A DNA stretch of 64,000 bases from Neokomagataea tanensis (GTDB lineage: Bacteria; Pseudomonadota; Alphaproteobacteria; Acetobacterales; Acetobacteraceae), in the NCBI RefSeq assembly GCF_006542335.1, contig NZ_CP032485.1, forward strand, positions 219,501-283,500, given 5' to 3'. This document shows, in pieces, positions 17,469 to 26,429 of this stretch (position 1 is its first letter; each line of letters starts with the position of its first letter). A program made the position numbers and the translations under genes. Under the pieces are notes generated by a model that saw only the letters and a program-made list of their open reading frames with translations, was not told the DNA's origin and searched no databases.

Positions 17469-17993
17469 CTATCGATGCGATAAAAAAACCGTAAAATCGT
17501 TGGACGGCCACTGATAAGGAATTTGCCTCAGCATATCTCCGATAAACCCTCGGTGATATGTTGCGTGGTTCACAATGTGCAAAAGAACATTTTCTCGGGT
17601 CATGGCCCCTTCTGAGCCATCAAGAAAATTAAAGCGTACCACGTCATCGAAGCCCGCTTCTTCCAAAGCGTAAGCATAATTAAGGTACCACTGATTCATT
17701 TCATCAATTGAATGACAGAGAGAACCAATACTCACAACACCATCTATATTACGTATTTTATAATTATGCCTCACACCCAATAGGTGATGCTTAAATATAT
17801 CCTCTACAGCATAAACATGCGATAATGTTTTGAGAATATTTCCAAATGTTGTCGCTCGCGGCTTTAACAACTCTCCATTAGGCAAATCAAGCAGCGCCTT
17901 ACATGTTAAGCCATCCGCCCATTGTTTATACTCCAAAAGGCGAACCAAAACTGCGCATCTTGCCGTTTGCAACGTCTTCATTTGTTGAGCCAT
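17469..17993 (-). CDS. DinB-family putative metalloenzyme
   Basis: About 174 residues from ATG 17993; the frame stays open back to 18050, and ATG 17981 is also possible. The four-helix-bundle DinB fold is suggested by the three-histidine pattern: LSHVYAVEDIFKHH in the second helix and IVNHATYHRGFIGDML in the last conserved helix, the HATYHRG segment being the family hallmark. Members bind a divalent metal and some act as thiol transferases; the substrate here is unknown. Codon use is more AT-rich than in the ribosomal genes upstream. It stands alone, downstream of the rplI terminator. Confidence 0.8.
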   Translation of the reverse strand: MAQQMKTLQTARCAVLVRLLEYKQWADGLTCKALLDLPNGELLKPRATTFGNILKTLSHVYAVEDIFKHHLLGVRHNYKIRNIDGVVSIGSLCHSIDEMNQWYLNYAYALEEAGFDDVVRFNFLDGSEGAMTRENVLLHIVNHATYHRGFIGDMLRQIPYQWPSNDFTVFLSHR

Positions 17994-18048
17994 CCCTAAC
18001 GCAATAACACCAACCGATTTATTTTTCGTCCAGCCATTCTTCAAATAC

Positions 18049-18083
18049 AAAAATCCCGGCGCGGGCTAACCCGGCCGGGATTT
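18049..18083 (-). terminator. Rho-independent terminator of rpsF-rpsR-rplI
   Basis: On the minus strand, GAAATCCCGGC pairs with GCCGGGATTT across a GC-containing loop and is followed by a run of T. Arms are 18074-18083 and 18051-18060. It lies 38 bases after the rplI stop and before the DinB-like gene. Confidence 0.85.
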
Positions 18084-18120
18084 CTATCTACATCGTCGAA
18101 CGCGCCAAAAGGCGAACGTT

Positions 18121-18711
18121 TTACTCTGCAGCAGCGTCTTCAGCGGCTTCAGCTGCAGCTTCTTCAGCTGCATTTTCTGCCTGCAGGTCACCGAGGATGT
18201 TTTCGTCCTCTTCCTGTACGCCAACTTCTTCACCACGTGCTTGACGCTCAGCTTCTTCTTCTGAACGTGCGACGTTAACCGTCAACGTGATGGAGACTTC
18301 TGGGTGCAGAACAACCTTAGCAGCTGTCAGGCCAAGAGCCTTAATCGGGTATTCAAGAACAACTTGCTGACGAGCAATCGTCAGGCCAGCGTCCGTTGCT
18401 GCAATCGCGATGTCGCGCGTGCTGACGGAGCCGTAAAGGCTGCCGCTGTCACTTGCTTGGCGAATAACAACAACCGTCAGGTCGTGCATACGCTCAGCAA
18501 GACGCTCAGCTTCTTCACGCTTCTTCAGGTTCAAAGCTTCGAGCTGTACGCGCTCAACTTCGAAACGCTTTTGGTTAGCAGCAGTCGCACGGAGTGCCTT
18601 GCCTTGCGGCAGAAGGAAGTTACGTGCGTAGCCCGGCTTAACGTGGACGAGGTCGCCCATCTGGCCGAGATGCTCAACCCGCTGCAGCAGGATCAATGCG
18701 GTCTGGGACAT
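18121..18711 (-). CDS. rplI: 50S ribosomal protein L9
   Basis: 196 residues. The N-terminal domain shows the L9 signature [32 protein letters not shown], followed by the long connecting helix and the C-terminal RNA-binding domain ([25 protein letters not shown]). L9 bridges neighbouring ribosomes at the base of the L1 stalk. Beyond the usual length of about 150 residues there is a Glu/Ala-rich acidic tail of nearly 50 residues; such tails occur in other alphaproteobacterial L9 proteins. Last gene of the rpsF-rpsR-rplI operon. Confidence 0.96.
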   Translation of the reverse strand: MSQTALILLQRVEHLGQMGDLVHVKPGYARNFLLPQGKALRATAANQKRFEVERVQLEALNLKKREEAERLAERMHDLTVVVIRQASDSGSLYGSVSTRDIAIAATDAGLTIARQQVVLEYPIKALGLTAAKVVLHPEVSITLTVNVARSEEEAERQARGEEVGVQEEDENILGDLQAENAAEEAAAEAAEDAAAE

Positions 18712-18721
18712 GATGCTCTCC

Positions 18722-19003
18722 TCAGTTCACGACGTAAGGAAGCAGAGCGAGGAAGCGCGCGCGCTTAATCGCTTGAGCCAGCTCACGCTGCTTCTTAGCC
18801 GAAACAGCCGTGATACGGCTTGGTACGATCTTACCGCGTTCTGACAGGAAGCGGCTCAGGAGGCGCACGTCCTTGTAGTCGATCTTCGGTGCGTTTGGAC
18901 CGGAGAACGGGCAAGACTTGCGACGACGGTAGAACGGGCGGCGTGCACCAACGGCTGTACGACGTGCGGCCGGGTTCACTTCAGGGGTGTTGATGTCTGA
19001 CAT
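18722..19003 (-). CDS. rpsR: 30S ribosomal protein S18
   Basis: 93 residues with the S18 core: [37 protein letters not shown] and the [20 protein letters not shown] signature. S18 binds as a heterodimer with S6 to the central domain of 16S rRNA. It lies 5 bases after rpsF and 10 before rplI. There is no priB between rpsF and rpsR, as is normal outside gamma- and betaproteobacteria. Confidence 0.97.
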   Translation of the reverse strand: MSDINTPEVNPAARRTAVGARRPFYRRRKSCPFSGPNAPKIDYKDVRLLSRFLSERGKIVPSRITAVSAKKQRELAQAIKRARFLALLPYVVN

Positions 19004-19008
19004 TCTTC

Positions 19009-19473
19009 TTACTCAGCTCCTGCCTCAGCCTCGGCGCGTGCGCGATATTCTTCGCGATCTTCGCTGCCACGACGTCCACCACGACCGCTTTCAAAGCGAC
19101 CGGACGGCTTGGAACCACCACGGAAAGAACCGCGCTCGCCACGATCGTCACCCTTACGTGCCAGAACTGGCGATGGGGTTTCGTCGATTTCGTCGATACG
19201 CAGGGTCAGAACGCGCAGAACGTCTTCGTTCAGGCCGAGCTGACGCTCAACTTCACGCAAGACATCAGCCGCACATTCGATACCGAGAAGGACGTAATGG
19301 CCCTTACGGTTCTTCTTGATGCGGTAAGCCAGCGAACGCAGGCCCCAGAATTCACGCTTCTTGATCGAGCCGCCGTTTTCGGTCAGCAGGGTTTCGATCG
19401 TCTCGACAATGCCTTCGACCTGAGCCTGAGACACGTCATTACGTGCAATAAGCACGCTTTCATACAGTGGCAT
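19009..19473 (-). CDS. rpsF: 30S ribosomal protein S6
   Basis: 154 residues starting [20 protein letters not shown], with the family [25 protein letters not shown] block. The core of about 100 residues is followed by a tail rich in Arg, Gly and Glu ([21 protein letters not shown]), longer than in E. coli. A good ribosome binding site (AAGGGAG) precedes the ATG. Upstream sequence can fold into two hairpins (see the leader feature), in line with the known autoregulation of this operon by S6:S18 in many bacteria. Confidence 0.96.
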   Translation of the reverse strand: MPLYESVLIARNDVSQAQVEGIVETIETLLTENGGSIKKREFWGLRSLAYRIKKNRKGHYVLLGIECAADVLREVERQLGLNEDVLRVLTLRIDEIDETPSPVLARKGDDRGERGSFRGGSKPSGRFESGRGGRRGSEDREEYRARAEAEAGAE

Positions 19474-19478
19474 GTGCT

Positions 19479-19530
19479 CTCCCTTCGGATAAGGTCAACC
19501 CATATGCTTCAACCCATGTCGAAGCATGTG
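19479..19530 (-). promoter_or_regulatory. Candidate S6:S18-responsive rpsF leader
   Basis: In the transcript, ten bases at 19530-19521 pair with 19510-19501 (one G-U) around a ten-base loop. A second small hairpin, CCTT-ATCCG-AAGG at 19494-19482, includes the start of the AAGGGAG ribosome binding site and shows CCG in its loop. S6:S18-binding rpsF leaders are known and use a CCG element near a hairpin; whether this is the same motif is inference. Confidence 0.4.
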
Positions 19531-19654
19531 CCCCGTCATACAGGCTTAAAACCATAATGATGTAAGCACGGGTATAGCTGGCGCGACGCCACATCGCCCA
19601 GCAGGGAAGATCGGCACAAACCACATTCCAAGGAGAAAAACAAGAACGAATCGA

Positions 19655-20242
19655 CTAGCCGTCCGCACTTCTCCGCTCAATTCTTTCAGGAATGAGCTCT
19701 TGCGGTACGTCCCACTGTTCTCGCACTACCCGCGTGATGCGGAAACCGGCCTTTTGGTAGTTCGGCAGAGCCCGCGGGTGATCCAATGTGCAGGTATTCA
19801 CCTCAAGCTTTGATACACCGAGACTAAAGGCATGCCCTATGGCACATTCCAACAGCAAACGCCCAAAGCCGCGTCCTATTGCCTGCGGAAGCAGGCCAAA
19901 ATACGCAAGCTCCACAACCATCGGAGAAACGCGGTTCAGTTCGTAAAAACCTAGCGGCGTACCCTGCTTGCTGTGCAGCACCATGATGACGCGCTCAGGT
20001 TCACGCAACAATGACGCCAGAACATCCTCCGGCATCATGCGGCGCATCCACCAACAATAGTCGGACCCGACATCTCGGTACAAACGCCTGTAGAGCCCCA
20101 CAGCAGAAGGGGCTAGCCTCGTTAAAGCTAGCCCCTCCGGCAGAGGTGGCATATCCGTGCCACCACGCACCATTTCAAGAAATGTTACATCCACATCCAG
20201 ACGGGACGATGGCCCGGACGGACGTAGCCAGTCAGCCAGCAT
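19655..20242 (-). CDS. GNAT-family N-acetyltransferase
   Basis: 195 residues from ATG 20242, which forms TGATG with the rpoD stop, so translation is probably coupled to that of the sigma factor gene. The acetyl-CoA binding motif A is visible as PQAIGRGFGRLLLECAIGHA (Q/R-x-x-G-x-G), preceded by the beta-strand VELAYFGLLP and followed by LEVNTCTLDHPRALPNYQKAGF, the usual motif B with its N-Y-x-K-x-GF. The acceptor substrate is not predictable. An acetyltransferase downstream of rpoD is not a universal arrangement. Confidence 0.87.
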   Translation of the reverse strand: MLADWLRPSGPSSRLDVDVTFLEMVRGGTDMPPLPEGLALTRLAPSAVGLYRRLYRDVGSDYCWWMRRMMPEDVLASLLREPERVIMVLHSKQGTPLGFYELNRVSPMVVELAYFGLLPQAIGRGFGRLLLECAIGHAFSLGVSKLEVNTCTLDHPRALPNYQKAGFRITRVVREQWDVPQELIPERIERRSADG

Positions 20243-22188
20243 CAATTGTCGTCAAGGAAGGAGCGCAGCTTACGGCTACGGCTTGGGTGCTTCAACTTAC
20301 GAAGCGCCTTTGCCTCAATCTGACGAATACGCTCTCGCGTTACGTTAAATTGCTGCCCGACTTCTTCCAGCGTATGGTCGGTGTTCATACCAATACCGAA
20401 CCGCATACGCAGCACGCGCTCTTCACGCGGCGTCAAGGATGCCAGAACGCGCGTTGTTGCTTCGCGCAGGTTGGTCTGAATAGCAGCGTCTAGAGGGATA
20501 ACGGCTGTTTTATCCTCGATGAAATCGCCAAGATGGCTATCTTCCTCGTCACCAATAGGCGTTTCGAGCGAGATAGGCTCTTTTGCAATCTTGAGGACCT
20601 TACGCACCTTCTCCAGAGGCATACCCAGCTTTTCAGCCAGTTCTTCTGGAGCAGGTTCGCGGCCGATTTCATGCAACATCTGGCGTGATGTACGCACCAG
20701 CTTGTTGATCGTCTCGATCATATGCACCGGAATACGGATCGTCTTTGCCTGATCCGCAATCGAACGCGTAATAGCCTGACGGATCCACCACGTTGCATAA
20801 GTAGAGAACTTATAACCGCGACGGTATTCGAACTTATCCACGGCCTTCATCAGGCCGATATTACCTTCCTGAATAAGATCCAGGAACTGCAACCCACGGT
20901 TCGTGTACTTTTTGGCAATAGAAATAACGAGGCGCAGGTTAGCCTCAATCATTTCTTTCTTAGCGCGCGTTGAGTCACGTTCGCCGCGGGAAATAGTCGT
21001 GTAAACACGGCGGAACTCACCAACAGGCAAACCCGTTTCGTGCGAAAGTGTCGCCAGTTCGTTTCGCAGATGTTCAAGCGATTCCACGTGCTTTGTGGTC
21101 AGAGTTTTCCAGCCTTTGCCAGGCAGCTTGCTGATAAACTCGATCCACGTCGGATCCATCTCGCGGTTACGATACTTCAGCAAGAAATCATCGCGCGAAA
21201 TTTTGCAGCTTTCAGCCAGACGCAACATGCGCCCTTCAATGCTGTTCAAGCGCTGCACGTGGATTTTAATTTGGGCTACCAGCTCTTCGATACGATTATT
21301 ATGCAGGTGAACCTGCTCAACAATGCTTACCAATTCACCCCGCAGAGCTTCGTAGCTTTGCTCTGCGTCTGAAGAATGCTCGGCGCCACCTTCCAATGCT
21401 TCCAGACGGCGCACTTGGACTTCACGCAGCTTCTTGTAGAGCGGCTCGATAGCCTCAAAACGTGCGAGAATTTCTGGGCGAAGCTTTTCTTCCAAAGCGG
21501 ACAAAGAGAGACCGCTGCCCTCTTGAGGCTCGCCGTCTTCGTTTTCGTCTTCTGGCGCTTCATCTTCGGCAGGCTCTTCGCCTTCCTCACCTTCTTCACC
21601 CTCGGGGCCCGGGCCACCTGCTTGGCTGGCTTCAAGGTCCACGATGTCACGCAGCAACATTTCACCGTCTTTCAAACGGTCATGCCACGAAATAATTGCG
21701 CGGATAGTCAGCGGGCTTTCGCACAGCCCACCGATCATCTCATCCCGACCAGCCTCGATGCGCTTAGCGATGGCGATTTCGCCTTCGCGCGAGAGCAGTT
21801 CAACCGTACCCATTTCGCGTAGGTACATACGCACAGGGTCATCTGTACGGCTCGCCGCTTCGGCGTCGACGTTACCACCTTGTGGCTCGTCAGATTCCTC
21901 TTCTGTCTCAGCAGCATCAACGCGCGAAGTATCGTTCTCTTCCTGCTCTTCCGCGTCGAGCACTTGGATGCCCATTTCCGACAGCGCAGCCATGACGTCT
22001 TCAATCTGTTCTGAAGACATCTGGTCCTGCGGCAGAACCGCGTTCAGCTCGTCAAAAGTGATATGCCCGCGTTCACGCCCTTTGGCGATCAGCCGCTTAA
22101 CGGCCGCGGATTGCGTATCCAGAAGCGTAGCATCGCCTTCCTGCTCCTGTGCGTTCCGTTCCGTATTCGAGGCTGTTTTCGTCGCCAT
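20242..22188 (-). CDS. rpoD: RNA polymerase primary sigma factor, sigma-70
   Basis: 648 residues starting at ATG 22188, which follows an ACGGAGAG ribosome binding site; upstream extension is not needed. Region 1.1 is at the N-terminus, then [22 protein letters not shown] (region 1.2) and an acidic Glu-rich non-conserved insert near residues 190-235. Region 2 is complete ([37 protein letters not shown]), as are region 3 and region 4 ([27 protein letters not shown]). It directs core polymerase to housekeeping promoters. It follows dnaG after 108 bases, the conserved macromolecular synthesis arrangement, here without rpsU. Confidence 0.97.
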   Translation of the reverse strand: MATKTASNTERNAQEQEGDATLLDTQSAAVKRLIAKGRERGHITFDELNAVLPQDQMSSEQIEDVMAALSEMGIQVLDAEEQEENDTSRVDAAETEEESDEPQGGNVDAEAASRTDDPVRMYLREMGTVELLSREGEIAIAKRIEAGRDEMIGGLCESPLTIRAIISWHDRLKDGEMLLRDIVDLEASQAGGPGPEGEEGEEGEEPAEDEAPEDENEDGEPQEGSGLSLSALEEKLRPEILARFEAIEPLYKKLREVQVRRLEALEGGAEHSSDAEQSYEALRGELVSIVEQVHLHNNRIEELVAQIKIHVQRLNSIEGRMLRLAESCKISRDDFLLKYRNREMDPTWIEFISKLPGKGWKTLTTKHVESLEHLRNELATLSHETGLPVGEFRRVYTTISRGERDSTRAKKEMIEANLRLVISIAKKYTNRGLQFLDLIQEGNIGLMKAVDKFEYRRGYKFSTYATWWIRQAITRSIADQAKTIRIPVHMIETINKLVRTSRQMLHEIGREPAPEELAEKLGMPLEKVRKVLKIAKEPISLETPIGDEEDSHLGDFIEDKTAVIPLDAAIQTNLREATTRVLASLTPREERVLRMRFGIGMNTDHTLEEVGQQFNVTRERIRQIEAKALRKLKHPSRSRKLRSFLDDN

Positions 22189-22296
22189 GCGTCTCTCCGT
22201 CAAACCCACCGCCTGCAAGCAATTCGGCAGCGTGCAGGTGGTCGATCACGCGCCTAAAGTCAAGATTAACTTACAAAAGAAAAGCTAAATCACTCG

Positions 22297-24123
22297 CTAT
22301 TCATGTGCTTCCGGAACCTCCCCACGGCGCAACGCATCCAGAATCCGCATTCGCGCCAGTAGCTTCGGCGGAAAAGTTCCATCACCACCACTATTTTCAG
22401 CATATGCTGAACGAATCGCCGCTTCAATGTCACGAGCGACGGCCTTTTCAAACCCCTTAAAGTTCAAAAAGCCGTAAAAATGCCACCACTTCTCTATTAT
22501 TTCTTCTCGTAGCGCATCTTCATCACCGGTACCGGCGCGTTTCCGCCTCACCAGCAAACCACTCGCAGCGAGCGTCTCGGTCGCAGCCTCTTTCAAGCCG
22601 TGCTGTTCAAGCCACTTGAAGCACCGCTCCTGCGTGAGGTGACCGTCATCATGAGATATCCAGTCAAACAGACAGGCGCGAAGAACATCCAGCCCTTGCG
22701 GTAATTCCAATCCACCATAAGCTTGCTCCACTTCTGGCAAAATCTCTGGATACTTCAAAAGCATTGCCGTCAGGAGGCGTAGGCGTTCATCTCCACCTGA
22801 CGCTACATGCTGCGTACCCTTATGTGGGGTCTTGTCCCCTCCAGTACTAGCCCCCTTCCCACCACGACGGCGGAACTGGGCAAAAAACATGTCCAAAAGC
22901 GAGGTTCGATACTCACTCGCCAAGGTACGATCTGGAATCAGCTGGGACAAAGACACCAAGCGCTCACGTAGTGCGGCGCGTTCGTCGGGGCCGGGCGCGT
23001 TGACACCCCCTACCAGCAAATTAAACAGCTCTTCGACCAGAGGCGTTGCACCGTCGAGCGCTTGCTGCATGGCACCGGGTCCGCCTCTTTGAATCAAGCT
23101 ATCCGGATCATCCTTTGCGTCCAAGCGGCAAAAGCGCAAACGACGCTCAGGCGTCAACAGCGGGAGAGCAACTTCGCAAGACCGCAATGCCGCGCGTGCA
23201 CCCGCAGCATCACCATCAAGACATATGATCGGTGCAGCAGCCATACGCCACAGCAGCATCAACTGCTCATCACCAAGTGCGGTACCTAAAGGTGCTACAC
23301 CACCACGGAAGCCTGCCTGATCCAAGGCGATGACATCCATGTAGCCTTCAACAACAATAAGTTCTTCGCCACGATGCGCCGCTTCTCGGGCGTAATCGAT
23401 GTTGTAAAGCGTCCTCCTCTTGGAGAAGAGTGCTGTTTCGGGGCCATTGAGGTATTTTGGCTGCCCATCTCCAAGTGTCCGACCGCCAAATGAGATCAAC
23501 CTACCGCGACGATCTTTGATGGGGAACATGACGCGATTGAAGAAGAGTTCGCCGTTAGGACGCCCTTGTTCATCGCTCCGCATGACACCTGCCTTCACGA
23601 GCAACTCGGCCGTTACACCGTGTGGCCGTAACTCCTCCACAAGGCTCCGCCCATCGCCAGACCACCCCAAACCAAAACGCTCAATTGTCGCATTAGAGAG
23701 GCCGCGCTTGCGCAGATATTCCAAACCATGACGGCCTTCCGGCTGATACAACCTCCTCCGATACGAGGCCTGCACCAGGTCCAGAATATCCGATAAAGAT
23801 TTAGCTTCTTGGGCACGCTGCTGTTGCTGAAAGTCTTGCTTGGGCACTTCCAAACCAGCTTCAGCAGCTAATTGTTCAACCGCTTCGGGAAAACTGCGGC
23901 CTTCACTTTGCATTACGAAAGTGATTGCATCGCCGTGGGCCCCACATCCAAAGCAATGAAAGTGGTCATCATAAACATAGAAAGATGGTGTTTTCTCACC
24001 ATGGAAAGGACAGCAGATTTTCCAGTTCCGCCCAGAACGTACCATCTTATGGCGTCGCCCAATCAGGGAAGCGAGCGGCGTCCTGTTACGCAACTCATCC
24101 AAAAAGGCTGTATCAAACGCCAT
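22297..24123 (-). CDS. dnaG: DNA primase
   Basis: 608 residues. The N-terminal CHC2 zinc ribbon uses Cys38, His41, Cys57 and Cys60 (CPFHGEKTPSF ... HCFGC). The RNA polymerase core follows with the TOPRIM acidic motif VVEGYMDVIAL (Glu259, Asp263) and the CLDGDAAG segment. A C-terminal helical domain that contacts the DnaB helicase completes it. It synthesises the RNA primers for lagging-strand replication. Length is normal. A chemoreceptor gene and then yqeY lie upstream on the same strand. Confidence 0.97.
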   Translation of the reverse strand: MAFDTAFLDELRNRTPLASLIGRRHKMVRSGRNWKICCPFHGEKTPSFYVYDDHFHCFGCGAHGDAITFVMQSEGRSFPEAVEQLAAEAGLEVPKQDFQQQQRAQEAKSLSDILDLVQASYRRRLYQPEGRHGLEYLRKRGLSNATIERFGLGWSGDGRSLVEELRPHGVTAELLVKAGVMRSDEQGRPNGELFFNRVMFPIKDRRGRLISFGGRTLGDGQPKYLNGPETALFSKRRTLYNIDYAREAAHRGEELIVVEGYMDVIALDQAGFRGGVAPLGTALGDEQLMLLWRMAAAPIICLDGDAAGARAALRSCEVALPLLTPERRLRFCRLDAKDDPDSLIQRGGPGAMQQALDGATPLVEELFNLLVGGVNAPGPDERAALRERLVSLSQLIPDRTLASEYRTSLLDMFFAQFRRRGGKGASTGGDKTPHKGTQHVASGGDERLRLLTAMLLKYPEILPEVEQAYGGLELPQGLDVLRACLFDWISHDDGHLTQERCFKWLEQHGLKEAATETLAASGLLVRRKRAGTGDEDALREEIIEKWWHFYGFLNFKGFEKAVARDIEAAIRSAYAENSGGDGTFPPKLLARMRILDALRRGEVPEAHE

Positions 24124-24256
24124 AATATATCTGCCTGTCCCTTTCTACCGCCTATCTACCCCTCTTATGTTTGAAACCCCCCTGCCTTTTCAAGAGTGCT
24201 GTTTTCAAACAGCTTTCGCAGCCGCATTTCATACCCCTCTTTTCAGCCAAGCATCA

Positions 24257-25639
24257 TCACGCTGGCACCGTCATCTCTGCCTGTATTGCAGAGTCACTTA
24301 ACTTAAAACGAGATACTTCTCCGTTAAGGGAGGACGCTTCATTCCTCAAATTCCGGCACGCCTTAGTCACTTCATCCACCATGGATTTATTGTGCTGCGT
24401 GTTCTGGTCCATATCGTGGATAGAGATATTTATACTCCCTATCCTTTCCGCCTCGATGGCTGTGGACTGAACAATATTACCCAACACGACCGCTATGCCA
24501 TCAACATACTGATCAATGACCCGCATTGAGTGGTCAGCCACTCCTACTAGCTCAATACCCTCTCCCATTTGGCGCACTGAATCCGCAATAATCTTTTGAA
24601 TTTCTCTGACAGACTGGGTCGATCTCTGTGCAAGCGCACGTATCTCAACGGCCACAACATTAAAACCACGCCCCGCCTCCCCCGCTCGCGCAGCCTCAAT
24701 CCCAGCGTTCAACGCCAGCAAATTGGTCTGAAACGCCATTTCTTCAATAAAGCCTATAATGGATTCAATCTGGCGGGAGGACGCACGCAATGCCCCCATT
24801 GCTTCATTAGCTTTACGCATTGTCTGGGACACATCAACGACACTTTGATTAGCCTCTTTGGCGGCTTTTTGCGCCTCCTCCGTCGCCACAGCGGTAGTCC
24901 GCACCATCTCTGCCATTTCACCGATCGCCACAGACGCTTTCGCCAGACTTCCAGCTTGCTTGGCAGTTCTTACAGCCAGATCATCCGCCGCCGCCGCGAT
25001 CTGCACAGCGCTTTCTGCAATAACAAATGCCCCCTGCCGAACATTCAGAAGAACGGACGAAATAGCAAAAAGCATTTTATTGAATTTTTCTCTAAAAATC
25101 TCAAAATCGTTCTTGAATGGTAATGTAAATTTAAAATCTAAATTTCCACCCTCGACCATTGAGACACCATAGCAAATTTCTTTTATGGTATTATTTTGTA
25201 AATTCCTTTCAGCTTCATTCTCTTTTTTTAATATAATCTCATTATTCAGCATTTCTTCTGTTTTTTTTACCATGTTTTGCTGAATCGATATTCTCTCTTT
25301 TTGGACTTTAAGTGCTGAAAGCAAAACAATCGACAAACGCCCAACGCAATCTTTTCTTCCCGTTAAATCAAGCAGGGCCGCTTCATTGACATCGTTATTT
25401 TTACTAGAAAATAGCCCAGTAATCTTCTCAACAGGTCCAGCTATATATTCAGCAGCATAATAGCCACCACACAGCAACAACACAGACTGAATTAATAAAA
25501 AGTAATATTTTGCACCTTGATACTCAAAGCCTAAGCTGCCCTGTAAAAAAGGCCCTAGTCCGAGAACCAAAATTGCAAAGATAATAAAAACCCACATTCG
25601 CTGCCGAATGAGGGCATCTCTCTTAAACCATTTAAACAT
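24257..25639 (-). CDS. Methyl-accepting chemotaxis protein without a periplasmic sensor domain
   Basis: 460 residues. Two membrane helices lie at about 15-35 and 45-63, separated by only about ten residues, so there is no room for a periplasmic ligand domain. A coiled, polar cytoplasmic stretch (about 70-205) follows, with a HAMP-like piece near [10 protein letters not shown]. The signalling domain runs from about 205 to 440, and its hairpin tip is [28 protein letters not shown] (about 299-326), the universal MCP signature. No NWETF-type CheR tether is seen at the C-terminus. The N-terminal half is markedly AT-rich, unlike the flanking dnaG and yqeY. It presumably senses a cytoplasmic or membrane-state signal and talks to CheA/CheW encoded elsewhere. 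Confidence 0.9.
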   Translation of the reverse strand: MFKWFKRDALIRQRMWVFIIFAILVLGLGPFLQGSLGFEYQGAKYYFLLIQSVLLLCGGYYAAEYIAGPVEKITGLFSSKNNDVNEAALLDLTGRKDCVGRLSIVLLSALKVQKERISIQQNMVKKTEEMLNNEIILKKENEAERNLQNNTIKEICYGVSMVEGGNLDFKFTLPFKNDFEIFREKFNKMLFAISSVLLNVRQGAFVIAESAVQIAAAADDLAVRTAKQAGSLAKASVAIGEMAEMVRTTAVATEEAQKAAKEANQSVVDVSQTMRKANEAMGALRASSRQIESIIGFIEEMAFQTNLLALNAGIEAARAGEAGRGFNVVAVEIRALAQRSTQSVREIQKIIADSVRQMGEGIELVGVADHSMRVIDQYVDGIAVVLGNIVQSTAIEAERIGSINISIHDMDQNTQHNKSMVDEVTKACRNLRNEASSLNGEVSRFKLSDSAIQAEMTVPA

Positions 25640-25758
25640 TTGTAAATGACTCCCAAGCTAAACAACCTAGACTTGTCGTTTATTGCAACTTGGGAGCGTA
25701 GATCAGAATTTGTTAATAAAAAGGAAAAATTAAACTTCAGTTCATTAATTGTAATATT

Positions 25759-26211
25759 TTACGCAAGGCGCGCCTTCACTTTGCCACTCGCCGTAGCTGG
25801 GTCTAGCTCCGCACCGAAACGAGCCTTCAATACGCCCATCACTTTGCCCATGTCTTTCATGCTCTCAGCCCCCGTCTCGGCAACAGCTTCTTCAATTGCT
25901 GCATCCAGCGCCGCGTCATCAAGAGCGGGAGGCAAATAGGTTTGGATTGTCGCAATCTCACCCTCTTCCTTCTCCGCCAATTCTGGACGGTCTCCCTTAC
26001 GGTAAAGAGCAGCCGCCTCCACGCGGGACTTAATCATTGAACGCAGCGTCGCGATAATATCGGCTTCGGTAACATCTGCCCCTTTCGCGCGGGCATTGAC
26101 ATCGAGGTCCTTTAGCTTCGCTGTAATGCCGCGAATTTGAGCCACTTTTTCTGACTGCCCAGCCTTCATGGCGGCTTTAAGATCATCCATAATTTGCGTG
26201 CGCAGAGTCAT
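25759..26211 (-). CDS. yqeY: GatB/YqeY-domain protein
   Basis: 150 residues from ATG 26211 (MTLRTQIMDDLKAAMKAG); the upstream part of the frame is not needed. The family pattern is clear: an N-terminal helix with K-AMKAGQSEKVAQIRG, a central IATLRSMIKSRVEAA...YRKGDRPELAEKEEGEIATIQTYLP, and a C-terminal MKDMGKVMGVLKARFGAELD segment. The fold is related to the tail of GatB, the tRNA-dependent amidotransferase subunit; a role in tRNA transactions is suggested but not proven. It is divergent from carA and, without the chemoreceptor, would be next to dnaG. Confidence 0.92.
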   Translation of the reverse strand: MTLRTQIMDDLKAAMKAGQSEKVAQIRGITAKLKDLDVNARAKGADVTEADIIATLRSMIKSRVEAAALYRKGDRPELAEKEEGEIATIQTYLPPALDDAALDAAIEEAVAETGAESMKDMGKVMGVLKARFGAELDPATASGKVKARLA

Positions 26212-26351
26212 TATTTCATTCCCTTGGTTCGAACACGTATCCGCAGCTTCACGGAACGTCATGCCCATTGAACTTGCACAAATCACTTACGACAACAACG
26301 ACACACCTCTTGTGAGAAAAAAATTCCCACCCATCTAAGGCAAAGCTTCCG

Positions 26352-26370
26352 ATGGGAAAAAACTTCCCAT
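26352..26370. promoter_or_regulatory. Inverted repeat upstream of carA
   Basis: Perfect arms ATGGGAA and TTCCCAT are separated by AAAAC, 59 bases before the first carA start and within the yqeY/carA divergent region. A further TTCCCA copy lies at 26324-26329. The layout suits a dimeric regulator, but no protein is known to bind it. Confidence 0.4.
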
Positions 26371-26429
26371 TTCCCCTGAAACGCACTATATGGGCCAACA
26401 AAGAGACGAAAACCGGAGACGTCCGCAAC

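Noticed and set aside
21376..21822. 148-residue plus-strand frame within rpoD
   Set aside because: Antisense to the acidic insert of rpoD; hydrophobic Phe-rich translation is the complement of Glu-rich coding.
24198..24213. GCTGTT/AACAGC hairpin after the chemoreceptor gene
   Set aside because: Six-base stem with only a three-T run; too weak to call a terminator.
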